From Mucilaginibacter gracilis (lineage in GTDB: Bacteria; Bacteroidota; Bacteroidia; Sphingobacteriales; Sphingobacteriaceae), in the NCBI RefSeq assembly GCF_003633615.1, contig NZ_RBKU01000001.1, forward strand, positions 2,604,001 to 2,668,000: a stretch of DNA of 64,000 nt, read 5' to 3'. The position numbers were made by a program, and so were the translations under genes. This document shows positions 1-8,771 of the stretch, in pieces. Each line of letters opens with the position of its first letter. Position 1 is the stretch's first letter. Under the pieces are notes generated by a model. It was not told the DNA's origin. It searched no databases and saw only the letters and a program-made list of their open reading frames with translations.

Positions 1-210
1 TTTCAGGTCACCAGGTTGCCGCTTATAATATTTACCGTAAAGATACTCATCGTGCCCGCCTCTGACCAGCAAACTGATACTGGCCTGTTCGTGGCTATGC
101 CATTCTTCCAGCTCCTTATCTCCGGAATAAAGGGTAGGCATCACGCCGCAGCCATCGACCGTCTTCACCGACCGCACCCGGCCAAGGAATGTATTACTGC
201 TTTGTTTCAT
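1..210 (-). CDS. AraC-family regulator, N-terminal part (cut by window edge)
   Basis: An ATG at 210 opens a minus-strand frame with no stop down to base 1, giving 70 codons. The translation contains EWHSHEQASISLLVRGG followed by a Tyr/Gly-rich stretch and a PGD turn. This resembles the cupin-like sensor half of AraC regulators that keep metal-site histidines, and is close to the corresponding part of the AraC gene at 10314-11093. The C-terminal HTH would lie to the left of the window. Only the N-terminal part is seen, so the family call is by resemblance. It sits upstream of, and on the same strand as, nothing visible; the serine hydrolase at 267-1421 ends 56 bp before its start. Confidence 0.6.
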   Translation of the reverse strand, partial: MKQSSNTFLGRVRSVKTVDGCGVMPTLYSGDKELEEWHSHEQASISLLVRGGHDEYLYGKYYKRQPGDLK

Positions 211-266
211 AAGCTAAATGTAGGGGTTTAAAAGTGCTCATTCCTTACCGGTACGCTTTCTAGCTA

Positions 267-1421
267 TCATTGTAAAGCGGTTACCAACAGTTTCCTGGCC
301 ACTGCCTCTGCCGAAATATGCGCATTGATGGCTACCGCGATAAATGTTTTGGATGCCGTATCATAAACCAGCAGCGCGCGGTAGGTCTGGGTGCCGCCGC
401 TGTGGCCGATCCAGAGATCATCGGTATGGGTGATCTCGTTGAAGTCGGTCAGCATGACGCCCCGGCCGTACCAGGTGCCCGCGTCCGGCATGGCATACAA
501 ATCTTTCAGCCGCTCGTGCACCTGCGCTACCGGGCCTAATTTGCCGGTCATCAGGCTGTAAAGCACAACTACCATATCGCGGGCATTGCTCACGATATTG
601 CCTGCGCCCAAAGGCACCGAATAATCTTCTTTGATGACTTGTCCGTTCTGGTGCGCCAGGGCCAGACCGGCGATCTTTTCCTGCGGTTTCAGGGCGCGTA
701 AGGACGTCAGGTGCAGCGGCAGGGCGATCCGGTCCCGTATAATTTCATCAAAGGGTTTCCCTTCGGTCTTTTCGGCGATAAGCGCCAGCAGCAGGTAATT
801 GGTGTTGCTGTAGGACCAGTTTTTGCCCGGCGGGAAATGATTTTTTTGCGCACGGGCGAGGCCAATCAGTTCATCGGGGGAATAATAGCGGTCGATCGCA
901 AATACTTTTGGATCGTTATTGAAGCTGTATATACCGCTGGTATGGTTCAGCAGTTCAGCGATGGTGATCTTGCCGGCATCCTGCAAAGCGGGGAACCAGC
1001 CGGAGAGTTTGCTGTCGTGGTTCAGTTTTTTCTCCTGGATGAGTTGTTCGATCACGGTTGCGGTGAGCAGTTTCCCCACGCTGGCCCAGTAAAATACCGA
1101 ATTGTTGTTGACTTGCTTTTGCTCAGGCAGGGACAGATAGCCGGTATCTGTCCGCCATAAGCCTTTACCGGGGACAATCATCGCCGCGCTCAGGCCGGGC
1201 ATACCTGTGATAAGGAACAGGTCTTTAACCGTGTGATTCAAACTGTCCTTCAGTGCGCCGCTTATCGCAGCGGTGTCGTAAGCGCCGGGTACGGGAAAAA
1301 CGGACAGTGCGGGCTGGGGATGTTTTCTGGGCGATGGACCCTTGTCCTGGGCGTCCGTTTTTCTACAGGCGCTGAACAGCAATGTTGTCATCAGTAAAGT
1401 GGTTAATGTTATATTTTTCAT
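267..1421 (-). CDS. Serine hydrolase, beta-lactamase/DD-peptidase fold lipoprotein
   Basis: A 384-residue member of the beta-lactamase family (PF00144-type), probably an esterase, peptidase or D-amino-acid-processing hydrolase rather than an antibiotic-resistance enzyme. Residues 1-19 form a lipoprotein signal with lipobox LFSAC (Cys19), so it is predicted to be anchored in the envelope. The nucleophile motif SxxK is Ser114-Val-Gly-Lys117 (WASVGK); the Tyr-x-Asn motif is in NWSYSNTNY near residue 206; an HSGG motif near residue 340 takes the place of KTG. Length and motif spacing are normal, so it should be active. It lies downstream of the peptidase gene 1452-2765, 30 bp away on the same strand, and may be the last gene of the LytTR-system transcript. 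The substrate cannot be read from sequence. Confidence 0.85.
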   Translation of the reverse strand: MKNITLTTLLMTTLLFSACRKTDAQDKGPSPRKHPQPALSVFPVPGAYDTAAISGALKDSLNHTVKDLFLITGMPGLSAAMIVPGKGLWRTDTGYLSLPEQKQVNNNSVFYWASVGKLLTATVIEQLIQEKKLNHDSKLSGWFPALQDAGKITIAELLNHTSGIYSFNNDPKVFAIDRYYSPDELIGLARAQKNHFPPGKNWSYSNTNYLLLALIAEKTEGKPFDEIIRDRIALPLHLTSLRALKPQEKIAGLALAHQNGQVIKEDYSVPLGAGNIVSNARDMVVVLYSLMTGKLGPVAQVHERLKDLYAMPDAGTWYGRGVMLTDFNEITHTDDLWIGHSGGTQTYRALLVYDTASKTFIAVAINAHISAEAVARKLLVTALQ

Positions 1422-1451
1422 GGGTTTTTTGTAAAAAAAGTACAGCGCTGC

Positions 1452-2765
1452 CTATCGGGCAGCTGTTTTAAAATCAATGAGGTAAGGGCGCATGGACAGG
1501 CCCGCTTTATTTCTGAATCCTTCTCCCAGAAGCAACTGGTAATGCCGGTCCGGTTTCAATTCCACTTCAAAGGATAGTGACCGGCCATCTTCGGCGTAAC
1601 CCAATATTTTTTTAACGCGCATCAGGTTATCTTCACCCAATGGCCCCAGGTCAAAGTTCCGGGATTTTTCATCCATCGCCTCCGAAAAGGTAACGGTTAA
1701 CTTTGTGGTGGAAGGCGCAACCTGGCTGCTGCCGTTACTGAACGGGCCGATGGCAACAACGGCCGGCCTGCTTGTTTCAAAACGTTTTTTAATAGATTGC
1801 ATACTTTCATCAAAATAACCCGATTGTTCCACAAAACGGCTGAGCGCGGCTTCGTCATTATAATCCAGGCGGATCATTTCGCGGATGGCCTGTTTTTTAT
1901 CAGCTGCCTTTTCGTAATACTTTTCACAGATCGCATAGCCGACATAATAACCCAGATCGCGGACGTGAAATTCATTCTCCTGGTTACTGTAAAGCCAAAA
2001 CCCGGTAAAGGGGTTGAACAATTGCGCAGCAAATGCCTGTCGTATCCTGACATCGTTCCGTTTACCGTAAGCCACCGCCGGCGTGGGCGAAGCCTGGCCG
2101 CTGACTTGAACCGCCAGAAATTCGGCGACGCCCTCCAAAACGCTTTGTCCTAAAAGCGTGTTCGCAACCGTCGTTTTTTGCTGGGTGTGCACATACTCAT
2201 GGATATTATTAAAGGCCATTGATTTCATCGGCTCGCTGTCAAAGTAAGTACGCAGGTGGCTTAGGGACCTGGGGAATTCGGTCGTGACGGTCTGCTTGTC
2301 TCCCAAAGCGACCTCTGCGCCGATCAGCACCAGGCTGTCCAGGGTGGTGCCGCCGGTGCGGAGTGCGCCGATGGTAAAGTAGATCTTTGCCGGTTTCAAT
2401 TCCGGGTAAAGCTTTTTGAACCGGGCGATCCCCTGATCGATGACTTTGGCGAAGCCATCCGCCTTAAGTGTGTTGGGCCGGACAGAACGCCAGAACATAG
2501 GGTAGTTATTGATCGCATCGATATAGGATTTGGCGGTATATTCCCGGACCTGCATAAGGGCCTTTAAGCCGGGCGTGGCTTTTTTAAGGAATAAACTATC
2601 CATGTAAGCGTATTGCCTTGCGCTGTCCTTTGTTACCGTGATATGGTCATAAGCATTCCAGAAATTCGTGATATCGCTGGTGAACAATCGGATCTCCTGT
2701 TTTTGGGCGATGGCTGCGCGAGCGGTTAAAATATGCAGGAAAACGATCAGGGTAATTTTTTTCAT
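1452..2765 (-). CDS. Secreted HExxH metallopeptidase-like protein with C-terminal Ig-like domain
   Basis: From the chosen ATG at 2765 the protein has a signal peptide (MKKITLIVFLHIL...AIAQ), then a region with HEYVH and, about 25 residues later, GVAEF. That is the HExxH...E arrangement of gluzincin-like Zn peptidases and recalls the DUF2268 group. The last ~95 residues contain a TVTFSEAMD stretch typical of Big_5-like bacterial Ig domains. A GTG at 2816 would give 17 extra residues and a 4-base GTGA overlap with the response-regulator stop, but those residues precede an obvious signal peptide, so 2765 is preferred. It is likely co-transcribed with the LytR/LytS pair upstream and may be a target or effector of that system. 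Substrate unknown. Confidence 0.7.
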   Translation of the reverse strand: MKKITLIVFLHILTARAAIAQKQEIRLFTSDITNFWNAYDHITVTKDSARQYAYMDSLFLKKATPGLKALMQVREYTAKSYIDAINNYPMFWRSVRPNTLKADGFAKVIDQGIARFKKLYPELKPAKIYFTIGALRTGGTTLDSLVLIGAEVALGDKQTVTTEFPRSLSHLRTYFDSEPMKSMAFNNIHEYVHTQQKTTVANTLLGQSVLEGVAEFLAVQVSGQASPTPAVAYGKRNDVRIRQAFAAQLFNPFTGFWLYSNQENEFHVRDLGYYVGYAICEKYYEKAADKKQAIREMIRLDYNDEAALSRFVEQSGYFDESMQSIKKRFETSRPAVVAIGPFSNGSSQVAPSTTKLTVTFSEAMDEKSRNFDLGPLGEDNLMRVKKILGYAEDGRSLSFEVELKPDRHYQLLLGEGFRNKAGLSMRPYLIDFKTAAR

Positions 2766-2812
2766 GTTGAATAGAAGACGTTGTTGAGCGATAATTGTGA
2801 CACACCTGTTTA

Positions 2813-3541
2813 TCACGCCGGTTTTTCTGATGGGATCATTTTTTGCCGGACAAAGATTTCAAAAAAGGCGTCACGGAAGGCGTTCCCGATCGGCACTTCG
2901 TTCTCCCCGATATAGATGGCGTTATTGTCAAAGGTCTTGACAAAGGAGGTATTGACAATATAGGATTTGCTGACGCGCAGGAAGCGCTCCTGCGGCAGTT
3001 TCTGGTGGATCTGTTTGAGGTTCATCGCGGTGATGACCTTTTGATCGTTGAGGTAGAGGATCACGTAGTCCTTCAGCCCTTCGATAAACTGCAGTTCATC
3101 GAGCGCGATCCGGATGAACTGCCGCTCGGAGCGGACGAGCAAATGGTCCGGCACGAATTCGATGGCCGCATCGGGGGATTCCCGGAACAGCCGCTCATAG
3201 GCCAGGGCCTTCAGTACTGCTTTATCAAAGCGCTCCGGGTGGATGGGTTTGACCAGGTAACCAATGGCATCAACCTCATAACTGTCCAGGGCGTATTCCG
3301 CAAAGGCGGTAATAAAGATGACCATCGTTTGTTTGCCCAGTGACCGCGCGAACTCCAGCCCGTTAATGCCCGGCATACGGATATCCAGGAAGATGAGGCC
3401 CACCGGATTCAGCAGCAGGTACGCAGCGGCAGCGGTGGCATTATTGAAGCAGCCGGCGAGTTCCAGCTCCGGGTATTTTTTCAGGTGCAGCTGCACGCCT
3501 TTACGGGCCAGCGGCTCATCATCCACAATCAGGCATTTCAT
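2813..3541 (-). CDS. LytTR-family response regulator
   Basis: A 242-residue LytR/AlgR-type response regulator. Residues 1-120 form a receiver domain: DDEPLARKG start (acidic pocket), phospho-acceptor Asp in IFLDIRMPGINGLEFA, and conserved Thr/Lys in FITAFAEYA and YLVKP. The C-terminal half (about 135-235) is a LytTR DNA-binding domain with FIRIALDELQFIEGLKDY and FLRVSKSYIVN. Its start overlaps the stop of the kinase gene by four bases (ATGA), so the two are translationally coupled. Partner: the histidine kinase at 3538-4575. Targets probably include the neighbouring peptidase, serine hydrolase or beta-barrel genes, which is inference from context. Confidence 0.93.
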   Translation of the reverse strand: MKCLIVDDEPLARKGVQLHLKKYPELELAGCFNNATAAAAYLLLNPVGLIFLDIRMPGINGLEFARSLGKQTMVIFITAFAEYALDSYEVDAIGYLVKPIHPERFDKAVLKALAYERLFRESPDAAIEFVPDHLLVRSERQFIRIALDELQFIEGLKDYVILYLNDQKVITAMNLKQIHQKLPQERFLRVSKSYIVNTSFVKTFDNNAIYIGENEVPIGNAFRDAFFEIFVRQKMIPSEKPA

Positions 3542-4575
3542 AGCTTTAAGCTCAGTTTAACGGTATAATTATCCGGGTTATTGTGGATGCGCAGGCTGTG
3601 CCTGCCGGGAAACAGCAGTTCCAGGCGGCGCCGGACGTTGGGCAGGCCCAAACCACCGGGCTCAGGTGCTGACCATACGCCTTTGGGGTTGGTGCAGGTG
3701 AAGAGCAGCTCGGTGCCTGTTAAGACAAAGTCCAGCCAGACATAAGCGCCTGCCTCCGATTGAATATTGTGTTTGACGGCATTTTCCACAAAGGGGATGA
3801 ACAGCAGCGGCGGCAGCATTTGCAGCCGGTCCGTGCCGGTTTCTTCGATACTGAACTCAAAGAAGTCCCGCCGGATCTTTTCCAGCGAAAGAAAATCGCG
3901 CAGGAAACGGATATCTGCGCTGAGTAAAACCTGCTCCCGGCTGCTGTCATAGAGCTGGTAGCGCAGCAGGTCGGATAACTTGATGAGCATCTGGCTGGCT
4001 TTTTCCGGTTCGGTATGGATCAGCACTTCGCTGCCGTTGAGCATATTGAATAAAAAATGCGGGCTGACATTGCTTTTCAGCAGGTCCAGTTCGGTATGGA
4101 TGCGGATGTTCTCCAGCTGCGTCAGGCGGTAACTGTCCGTTACCCAGCGCTGGAAAAGTTTCATCCCAGCGGTGGCCGCGCAAAGCACGCAGAGCAATAC
4201 CACATAGGCCAGGAAATCGGCGGCATCATCCGCCGGTTTGGCCATCTTGCCCGGCAGCAACAGTGAGGGCAGCCAGGCACGGACCTTTACAAAGATTAGG
4301 AAGGACAATACGATACCGCCGCCAACACTTAGAAAATAAAGGCCATACTTTCTCTTAAACAAGAAGCGCGGGATCAGTACATACAGGTGGAGCGCGGTCA
4401 GGCCCAGGATGAGCAGCAGGCCGGAGATCTTCAGGTAGATGAAGATATCGTCGGCGTACCGGTGCTCCTCGTTCCCGCCTTTGAGCAGGATGAGCAGGAT
4501 CAGCACGAAGCCGGCCCTTCTGTACCAGCGGTAAGGGCGGTCCACCAGGAAGCGCAGGATGGGTTCCTTGTTCAT
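3538..4575 (-). CDS. LytS-like sensor histidine kinase (His_kinase/HATPase)
   Basis: A 345-residue inner-membrane kinase. Four hydrophobic segments occupy about residues 18-160. The phospho-acceptor region reads SNVSPHFLFNMLN (His-kinase family PF06580 signature, His in SPHFLFN), followed by the N-box FIPFVENAVKHNI and a glycine-rich GGLGLPNVRRRL that completes the ATP site. Kinases of this class lack a classical HisKA dimer domain. It forms a four-base overlap with its cognate LytTR regulator. No extracellular sensor domain is evident, so the signal is probably sensed in or at the membrane. Confidence 0.92.
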   Translation of the reverse strand: MNKEPILRFLVDRPYRWYRRAGFVLILLILLKGGNEEHRYADDIFIYLKISGLLLILGLTALHLYVLIPRFLFKRKYGLYFLSVGGGIVLSFLIFVKVRAWLPSLLLPGKMAKPADDAADFLAYVVLLCVLCAATAGMKLFQRWVTDSYRLTQLENIRIHTELDLLKSNVSPHFLFNMLNGSEVLIHTEPEKASQMLIKLSDLLRYQLYDSSREQVLLSADIRFLRDFLSLEKIRRDFFEFSIEETGTDRLQMLPPLLFIPFVENAVKHNIQSEAGAYVWLDFVLTGTELLFTCTNPKGVWSAPEPGGLGLPNVRRRLELLFPGRHSLRIHNNPDNYTVKLSLKL

Positions 4576-4640
4576 GATACTAAGTTACGGATTCCTGTAA
4601 AGGGGACCCGGTTTTTAGACGAAAGCGGCTGCTGCATCGA

Positions 4641-6896
4641 TCAACTACCGCTTCTTCCTTTTTCATCCTCATCACCGCGGTTGCGCTCCCGGGTCTGGCG
4701 TACCTTGTTATTGCCAAAGCGCCAGCTGAAATTCAGCGAGACCCTTCGGCTCTCAAAAGTGCCGAGGTCGGTATATTGCAGGCTCCCGAAATTCACGCTG
4801 GTATAATTGCGCTGGGTCTTGAAGATATCACTGATACCGATCCGGAGCGAGGCCTGGTCGTTAAAGAATTTACGGCCGATACTGGCGCTGGCATTGGCGG
4901 TGCTTTGCTGGGAATAGATCAGGTTTTGTGAAGCGGAGGTGTAACGCCCGCTTAACTGTAACTGGTATTTGCCAGGCAGCGTGATGCGCTGGCTGGTGGA
5001 GAACTGGTAGCGCCATTTACCCTGATCCAGCCTGCCCTGGAACAGTTCGCCGCTAAAATGGTCATTACCGATATTCGCTTTATTCAGCATATTCCACCAC
5101 TTGGCGATCTTCAGCGGGTAGTTCAGGTCGAAATTCAGCGTGTTCATGGTGCCGGTATTCGCCGGGCTTTCCACCAGGATGTCACCCGATTGCCGGTACA
5201 CCGTACTGAAATAATCCGTTGAATGGTTGTAAGAGCTCACTAATGTGATGCGGTCATCAAAAGTGTAGGTCAGTTCCGCCTGGTCGTTGCGCTGCACGCG
5301 CAATCCGGGGTTGCCCGTTTGCTGATTAAGCGGGTCGAGCACATAAGTAAAGGGTTGCAGGTCGCTGTAATCGGGTCGCCTGATCCGGCGGCTCAGTGAT
5401 AAGCGAAAATGATGTTTACCCGTTGGTGTATAAGTCAAGTATGCTGAAGGCAGCAAGTTAAGGTAACTGGTATCGGGTTTAACGAGTGAACCGGCTTCTC
5501 CTTTGGCTTCCGTTTGTTCGGCCCGTAAACCCAGCTGCCAGCCCCAGTGCGCATTAGATCTGGATAAACTGGTATAAACCGCACGGATGTTCTCGTGGTA
5601 ATGAAAAACGTTCGCGTCCTGCGTGTTGTCCGTTTGCACACCGGCGATCTTCAGGCCGGCCTCCAGCTTCAGCTTGTTTTTCCAGGCATGGCTGTAGTCT
5701 GTTTTCAGGGTACTGATCCTGATCCCGGTAGCCGTCTGGTAGTTCAGCCGCGGCTGCCCTGTGGTGAGCAGGGTAATGTTTCCATTCTTGTAAAAGTCGG
5801 CCCGGTCAAGATCAATGCTCATGTCCGTACCCAGCGTATCACTGTAGCGGTAGTTCAGATTATAGGTATTCCAGTGGCGCACGTTTGGATTACGGCTGCT
5901 GGTTTGATAGCTGTTCGCACCCTGCTGCGAGTAGGTGTCATAGCTGCCGGTATTGGTGCTGGCCTCCCGCTCAACGATGCCGCCAAAGGTACTGTTGTGG
6001 CTGATGGCATAGTCCGCAGCTATCCTAAATACCGGGTCACTCCATTTATCCAGGCTGCTGGTTTGCTGATCAAGCGTGCCTGGGTTTAACTGACGGACTT
6101 TTGTGTTTTGGGTGAGATAGCCACCGCGGTGCCAGGCACCGTAACCGCTGATGGCCAGTTTACCCGCACCGTAATTTAACAGGCCGGAAAGGTCCGTCCA
6201 GTTGTTTGTGCCCTGCGAGGTGCTGTAATCGACATTGCCCGTAAGGCCTTTGACCACGCCGTTGGTTTTGATATTGATGATACCGGTATTGCCGTTCACC
6301 TCATATTTGGCGGGCGGGTTGCTCAGGAATTCGACCTGTTTGATACTGCCGGACGGCATCGCCTTCAGCATTTTGGCGAGGTCACGCGGCGTCATTTTGA
6401 CTACTTTGTCATTGATCATGATCTGCACTTCGGACTTGCCGCTCATCAGTATAGCGTCCTCGTTATCGCTTACCGTGATCCCAGGTGCCAGGTTCAGGAT
6501 CTCCAGGCCATTGTCGGCGAGCTTTTTGACCTGCGCATTGACACTGATCACCGTGCGGTCGGTTTCCTGGCGGATGATGGGCTGGCGGGATACGATACTG
6601 ACCTCTTTCAAGGTTTTGGTGTCGGGCCTGAGTCGGATCAGCATACCGGGCTTTAAAGTTTTTACGGTATCGGGCAGAAAACCTGTATAGGTCGTAATGA
6701 GATAGTCGGCAGTACCATTATAGTCGAAGTGCCCTTCATTGTCGGTTATCGTAACCTTCACCGGTTTTACCGTATGATATATTTTAATGACCGCGCCGGG
6801 CAACGGCTGCCCTTTTTCATCGGTGACCTTTCCGCTGACCTGCGCGAAAGTGCTTAGGCTGCAAAGCAGCAGTAAGCTGAGGAATATTGTTTTCAT
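4641..6896 (-). CDS. Outer-membrane beta-barrel protein with carboxypeptidase-regulatory-like domain
   Basis: 751 residues. A signal peptide (to about residue 19, TFAQ) is followed by a carboxypeptidase-D-regulatory-like beta sandwich (VSGKVTDEKGQPLPGAVIKI), a plug-like region (about 110-215, with SNPPAKYEVNGNTGIINIKT) and a long beta-barrel with alternating aromatic and polar residues. This matches the outer-membrane beta-barrel family (OMP_b-brl_3) of TonB-receptor-like Bacteroidota proteins. The first Met gives a clean signal peptide. It lies 65 bp upstream of the kinase gene on the same strand, so kinase and regulator may monitor or control this barrel. The C-terminus ends in a charged tail after the last strand rather than a terminal aromatic, which is slightly unusual. 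Confidence 0.85.
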   Translation of the reverse strand: MKTIFLSLLLLCSLSTFAQVSGKVTDEKGQPLPGAVIKIYHTVKPVKVTITDNEGHFDYNGTADYLITTYTGFLPDTVKTLKPGMLIRLRPDTKTLKEVSIVSRQPIIRQETDRTVISVNAQVKKLADNGLEILNLAPGITVSDNEDAILMSGKSEVQIMINDKVVKMTPRDLAKMLKAMPSGSIKQVEFLSNPPAKYEVNGNTGIINIKTNGVVKGLTGNVDYSTSQGTNNWTDLSGLLNYGAGKLAISGYGAWHRGGYLTQNTKVRQLNPGTLDQQTSSLDKWSDPVFRIAADYAISHNSTFGGIVEREASTNTGSYDTYSQQGANSYQTSSRNPNVRHWNTYNLNYRYSDTLGTDMSIDLDRADFYKNGNITLLTTGQPRLNYQTATGIRISTLKTDYSHAWKNKLKLEAGLKIAGVQTDNTQDANVFHYHENIRAVYTSLSRSNAHWGWQLGLRAEQTEAKGEAGSLVKPDTSYLNLLPSAYLTYTPTGKHHFRLSLSRRIRRPDYSDLQPFTYVLDPLNQQTGNPGLRVQRNDQAELTYTFDDRITLVSSYNHSTDYFSTVYRQSGDILVESPANTGTMNTLNFDLNYPLKIAKWWNMLNKANIGNDHFSGELFQGRLDQGKWRYQFSTSQRITLPGKYQLQLSGRYTSASQNLIYSQQSTANASASIGRKFFNDQASLRIGISDIFKTQRNYTSVNFGSLQYTDLGTFESRRVSLNFSWRFGNNKVRQTRERNRGDEDEKGRSGS

Positions 6897-6953
6897 GCCT
6901 CAAAAGTCGGCCGCAGATCAGGGTCAGTCGCTTCAGAACATGATATGACACCA

Positions 6954-8114
6954 CTAATGCTTCTGATAATCTTTCGGTATCACACCGGTCACCTTTTTAA
7001 AGGCGCGGTTAAAGGTTGATTTGGAATTGAACCCCGCGTCGTATGCTACGGCAAGTAAAGTGAAGTTTTGATAGGCCGGTTGTTCCAGCAGGCGGATCAC
7101 TTCGTTGACCCGGTAGCGGTTCACATAATCACTGAAGTTGAGACCATAAGTCTTGTTGATGACTTTACTCAGTAAGGAGGCATTGGTACCGGCTTTCCTG
7201 GCCAGCTCGGTTAAGGTCAGCTCCGGTTCCAGGTAAACTTTTTGAATATCCATGAGCTCTTCTATTTTCGCTTTCCACTCTTCCATCCAGCTTTGGTCTT
7301 CTACAACAGCTACCGGCGTGTCCAGCAGCAATGGCTCCTGGTAACTTAATAACAGAGCCGGCTCAAAATTCAGCTTGATGATGGGTTTGGCGGCGTAGGC
7401 GCTGATCGCCACATAATAAATAATGATCGCGAACGCAAAGAAATAATACCAGGACTTGACATAGAACAACTCCATGAACAAGCCTAATATATGTTCTGAA
7501 AGCAGCAGAATGGTCAGCACGGCGAAGGCATACAGGAAGTTGCGCAGCCATTTAAAGCTGGCGGCGTCGGCAAAGGAGAACTCGAACCAGGAGAAGATCA
7601 CATACTGCCGGTAATAGCGGATGGACAAGACCAGGTAAACCATCAGGCTAGCCGACCAGGCCCAGTTATACCAGTTATCAAAATCCGGGTCGGTATCGCC
7701 ATTCATTAAATAATAGTGTCCTACGATCAACTTATCCGTGACGACTACAAGCAAAGCCCAAAGGATATACAATGCACCCGGCAGAAAATGCAGCCAGTCC
7801 CGCATTTGCAGCCGGTAATGCGCATTGGTCAGGCTCTTCAGGTACAAATAAAGCAGCGGGCCGAAAAAAAGTGCGTGAATAAAGGGCGTGTAAAACAAGA
7901 CCTCGCGGTAAGGCTGGGTATCATACCAGCCCGCAAATCCTGACATCCAGGGAAAGATGAACAGCGCGGAAAGGAAGAGGAAAGTGCCTAACAGTTTATC
8001 GGATAATCTTTCCTGCTGAATGCCTCTTTTCCAGAACAAAAAAGCATAGACCAGCAGGTGCGTGAAAAAGATCAGTAATAACGAACTGCGCAGGCCGAAT
8101 TGGAAAAGCATCAA
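6954..8114 (-). CDS. Membrane-anchored AraC-type transcriptional regulator
   Basis: 386 residues. The first ~240 residues contain about seven hydrophobic helices. The last ~100 residues are an AraC/XylS double-HTH domain: LTLTELARKAGTNASLLSKVI (first HTH) and a second HTH with AYDAGFNSKSTFNRAFKK followed by GVIPKDYQ. Such 7TM-AraC fusions are common in Bacteroidota and bind DNA from the membrane. The gene runs the same way as the beta-barrel gene 58 bp downstream and is a plausible direct regulator of it. Confidence 0.9.
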   Translation of the reverse strand: MMLFQFGLRSSLLLIFFTHLLVYAFLFWKRGIQQERLSDKLLGTFLFLSALFIFPWMSGFAGWYDTQPYREVLFYTPFIHALFFGPLLYLYLKSLTNAHYRLQMRDWLHFLPGALYILWALLVVVTDKLIVGHYYLMNGDTDPDFDNWYNWAWSASLMVYLVLSIRYYRQYVIFSWFEFSFADAASFKWLRNFLYAFAVLTILLLSEHILGLFMELFYVKSWYYFFAFAIIIYYVAISAYAAKPIIKLNFEPALLLSYQEPLLLDTPVAVVEDQSWMEEWKAKIEELMDIQKVYLEPELTLTELARKAGTNASLLSKVINKTYGLNFSDYVNRYRVNEVIRLLEQPAYQNFTLLAVAYDAGFNSKSTFNRAFKKVTGVIPKDYQKH

Positions 8115-8183
8115 CGAATATACGTTAATGATCAGTTATTGTGTAAATAACCATTCGGCATGTCTGATCCGGTCTGCGCAGTT

Positions 8184-8759
8184 TCATATGATCACTTTAG
8201 CATCCGCTGAGTTAGCCAAACCCTGATAATCTTTGATGACCAGCCCATAAAGCACAATATCGTAAAATATGCCCGCTTTGCAGACATGTTCCGCTAATTC
8301 GCCTTCCCGTTTCATGCCGCAATTTTCCATTACTTTGCCGGAGGCCGGGTTTAGGGCCATATAAGTGGAAGTCACTTTACGTAAGCCCAGATGGCTGAAG
8401 CCATAATGTACGGCCGCGCGGACCGCTTCTGTGGTCAGTCCCTTGCCCCAGTAGGGTTCACCGATCCAGAAATTGAGTTCAGCCCGCTTAAAAGCCTTTT
8501 CCAGCTGAAGGCCGACGACGCCGATCAGTTGACCGGCCTTGAGCCTGATCCCGAATAAGTAGCGGTTATTGTCCTGAAATCCGTGGTAAGCTTTGTGGAT
8601 AAGGCCAAGGGCATCGGCTTCTGTGTAGGGATACGGAAGACTCATGGTATAGCGGGAAACCTGCCGATTAGAGGCATGCTGAACGATCTGCGGCAGGTCA
8701 GCGGCTTTTAGGGCAGATAAAAGCAATCGCGGCGTTTCGATCTTTGGAAAGGTATGCAT
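8184..8759 (-). CDS. GNAT N-acetyltransferase (RimJ/RimL type)
   Basis: 191 residues with the ETPRLLLSAL opening typical of RimJ/RimL-like acetyltransferases, the acetyl-CoA-binding turn in WGKGLTTEAVRAAVHYGF, and NPASGKVMENCGMKREGE in the fourth motif. These are the standard marks of a cytoplasmic enzyme that acetylates a protein N-terminus or small amine. It ends with an extra ~20-residue tail. It lies 12 bp downstream of the serine hydrolase gene 8772-10252 on the same strand, so the two are probably co-transcribed. The substrate cannot be predicted. Confidence 0.88.
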   Translation of the reverse strand: MHTFPKIETPRLLLSALKAADLPQIVQHASNRQVSRYTMSLPYPYTEADALGLIHKAYHGFQDNNRYLFGIRLKAGQLIGVVGLQLEKAFKRAELNFWIGEPYWGKGLTTEAVRAAVHYGFSHLGLRKVTSTYMALNPASGKVMENCGMKREGELAEHVCKAGIFYDIVLYGLVIKDYQGLANSADAKVII

Positions 8760-8771
8760 ATGGAGCCGTAA

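Noticed and set aside
711..1160. 149-codon plus-strand ORF inside the serine hydrolase
   Set aside because: Antisense to a clear gene with complete motifs; composition looks like a shadow.
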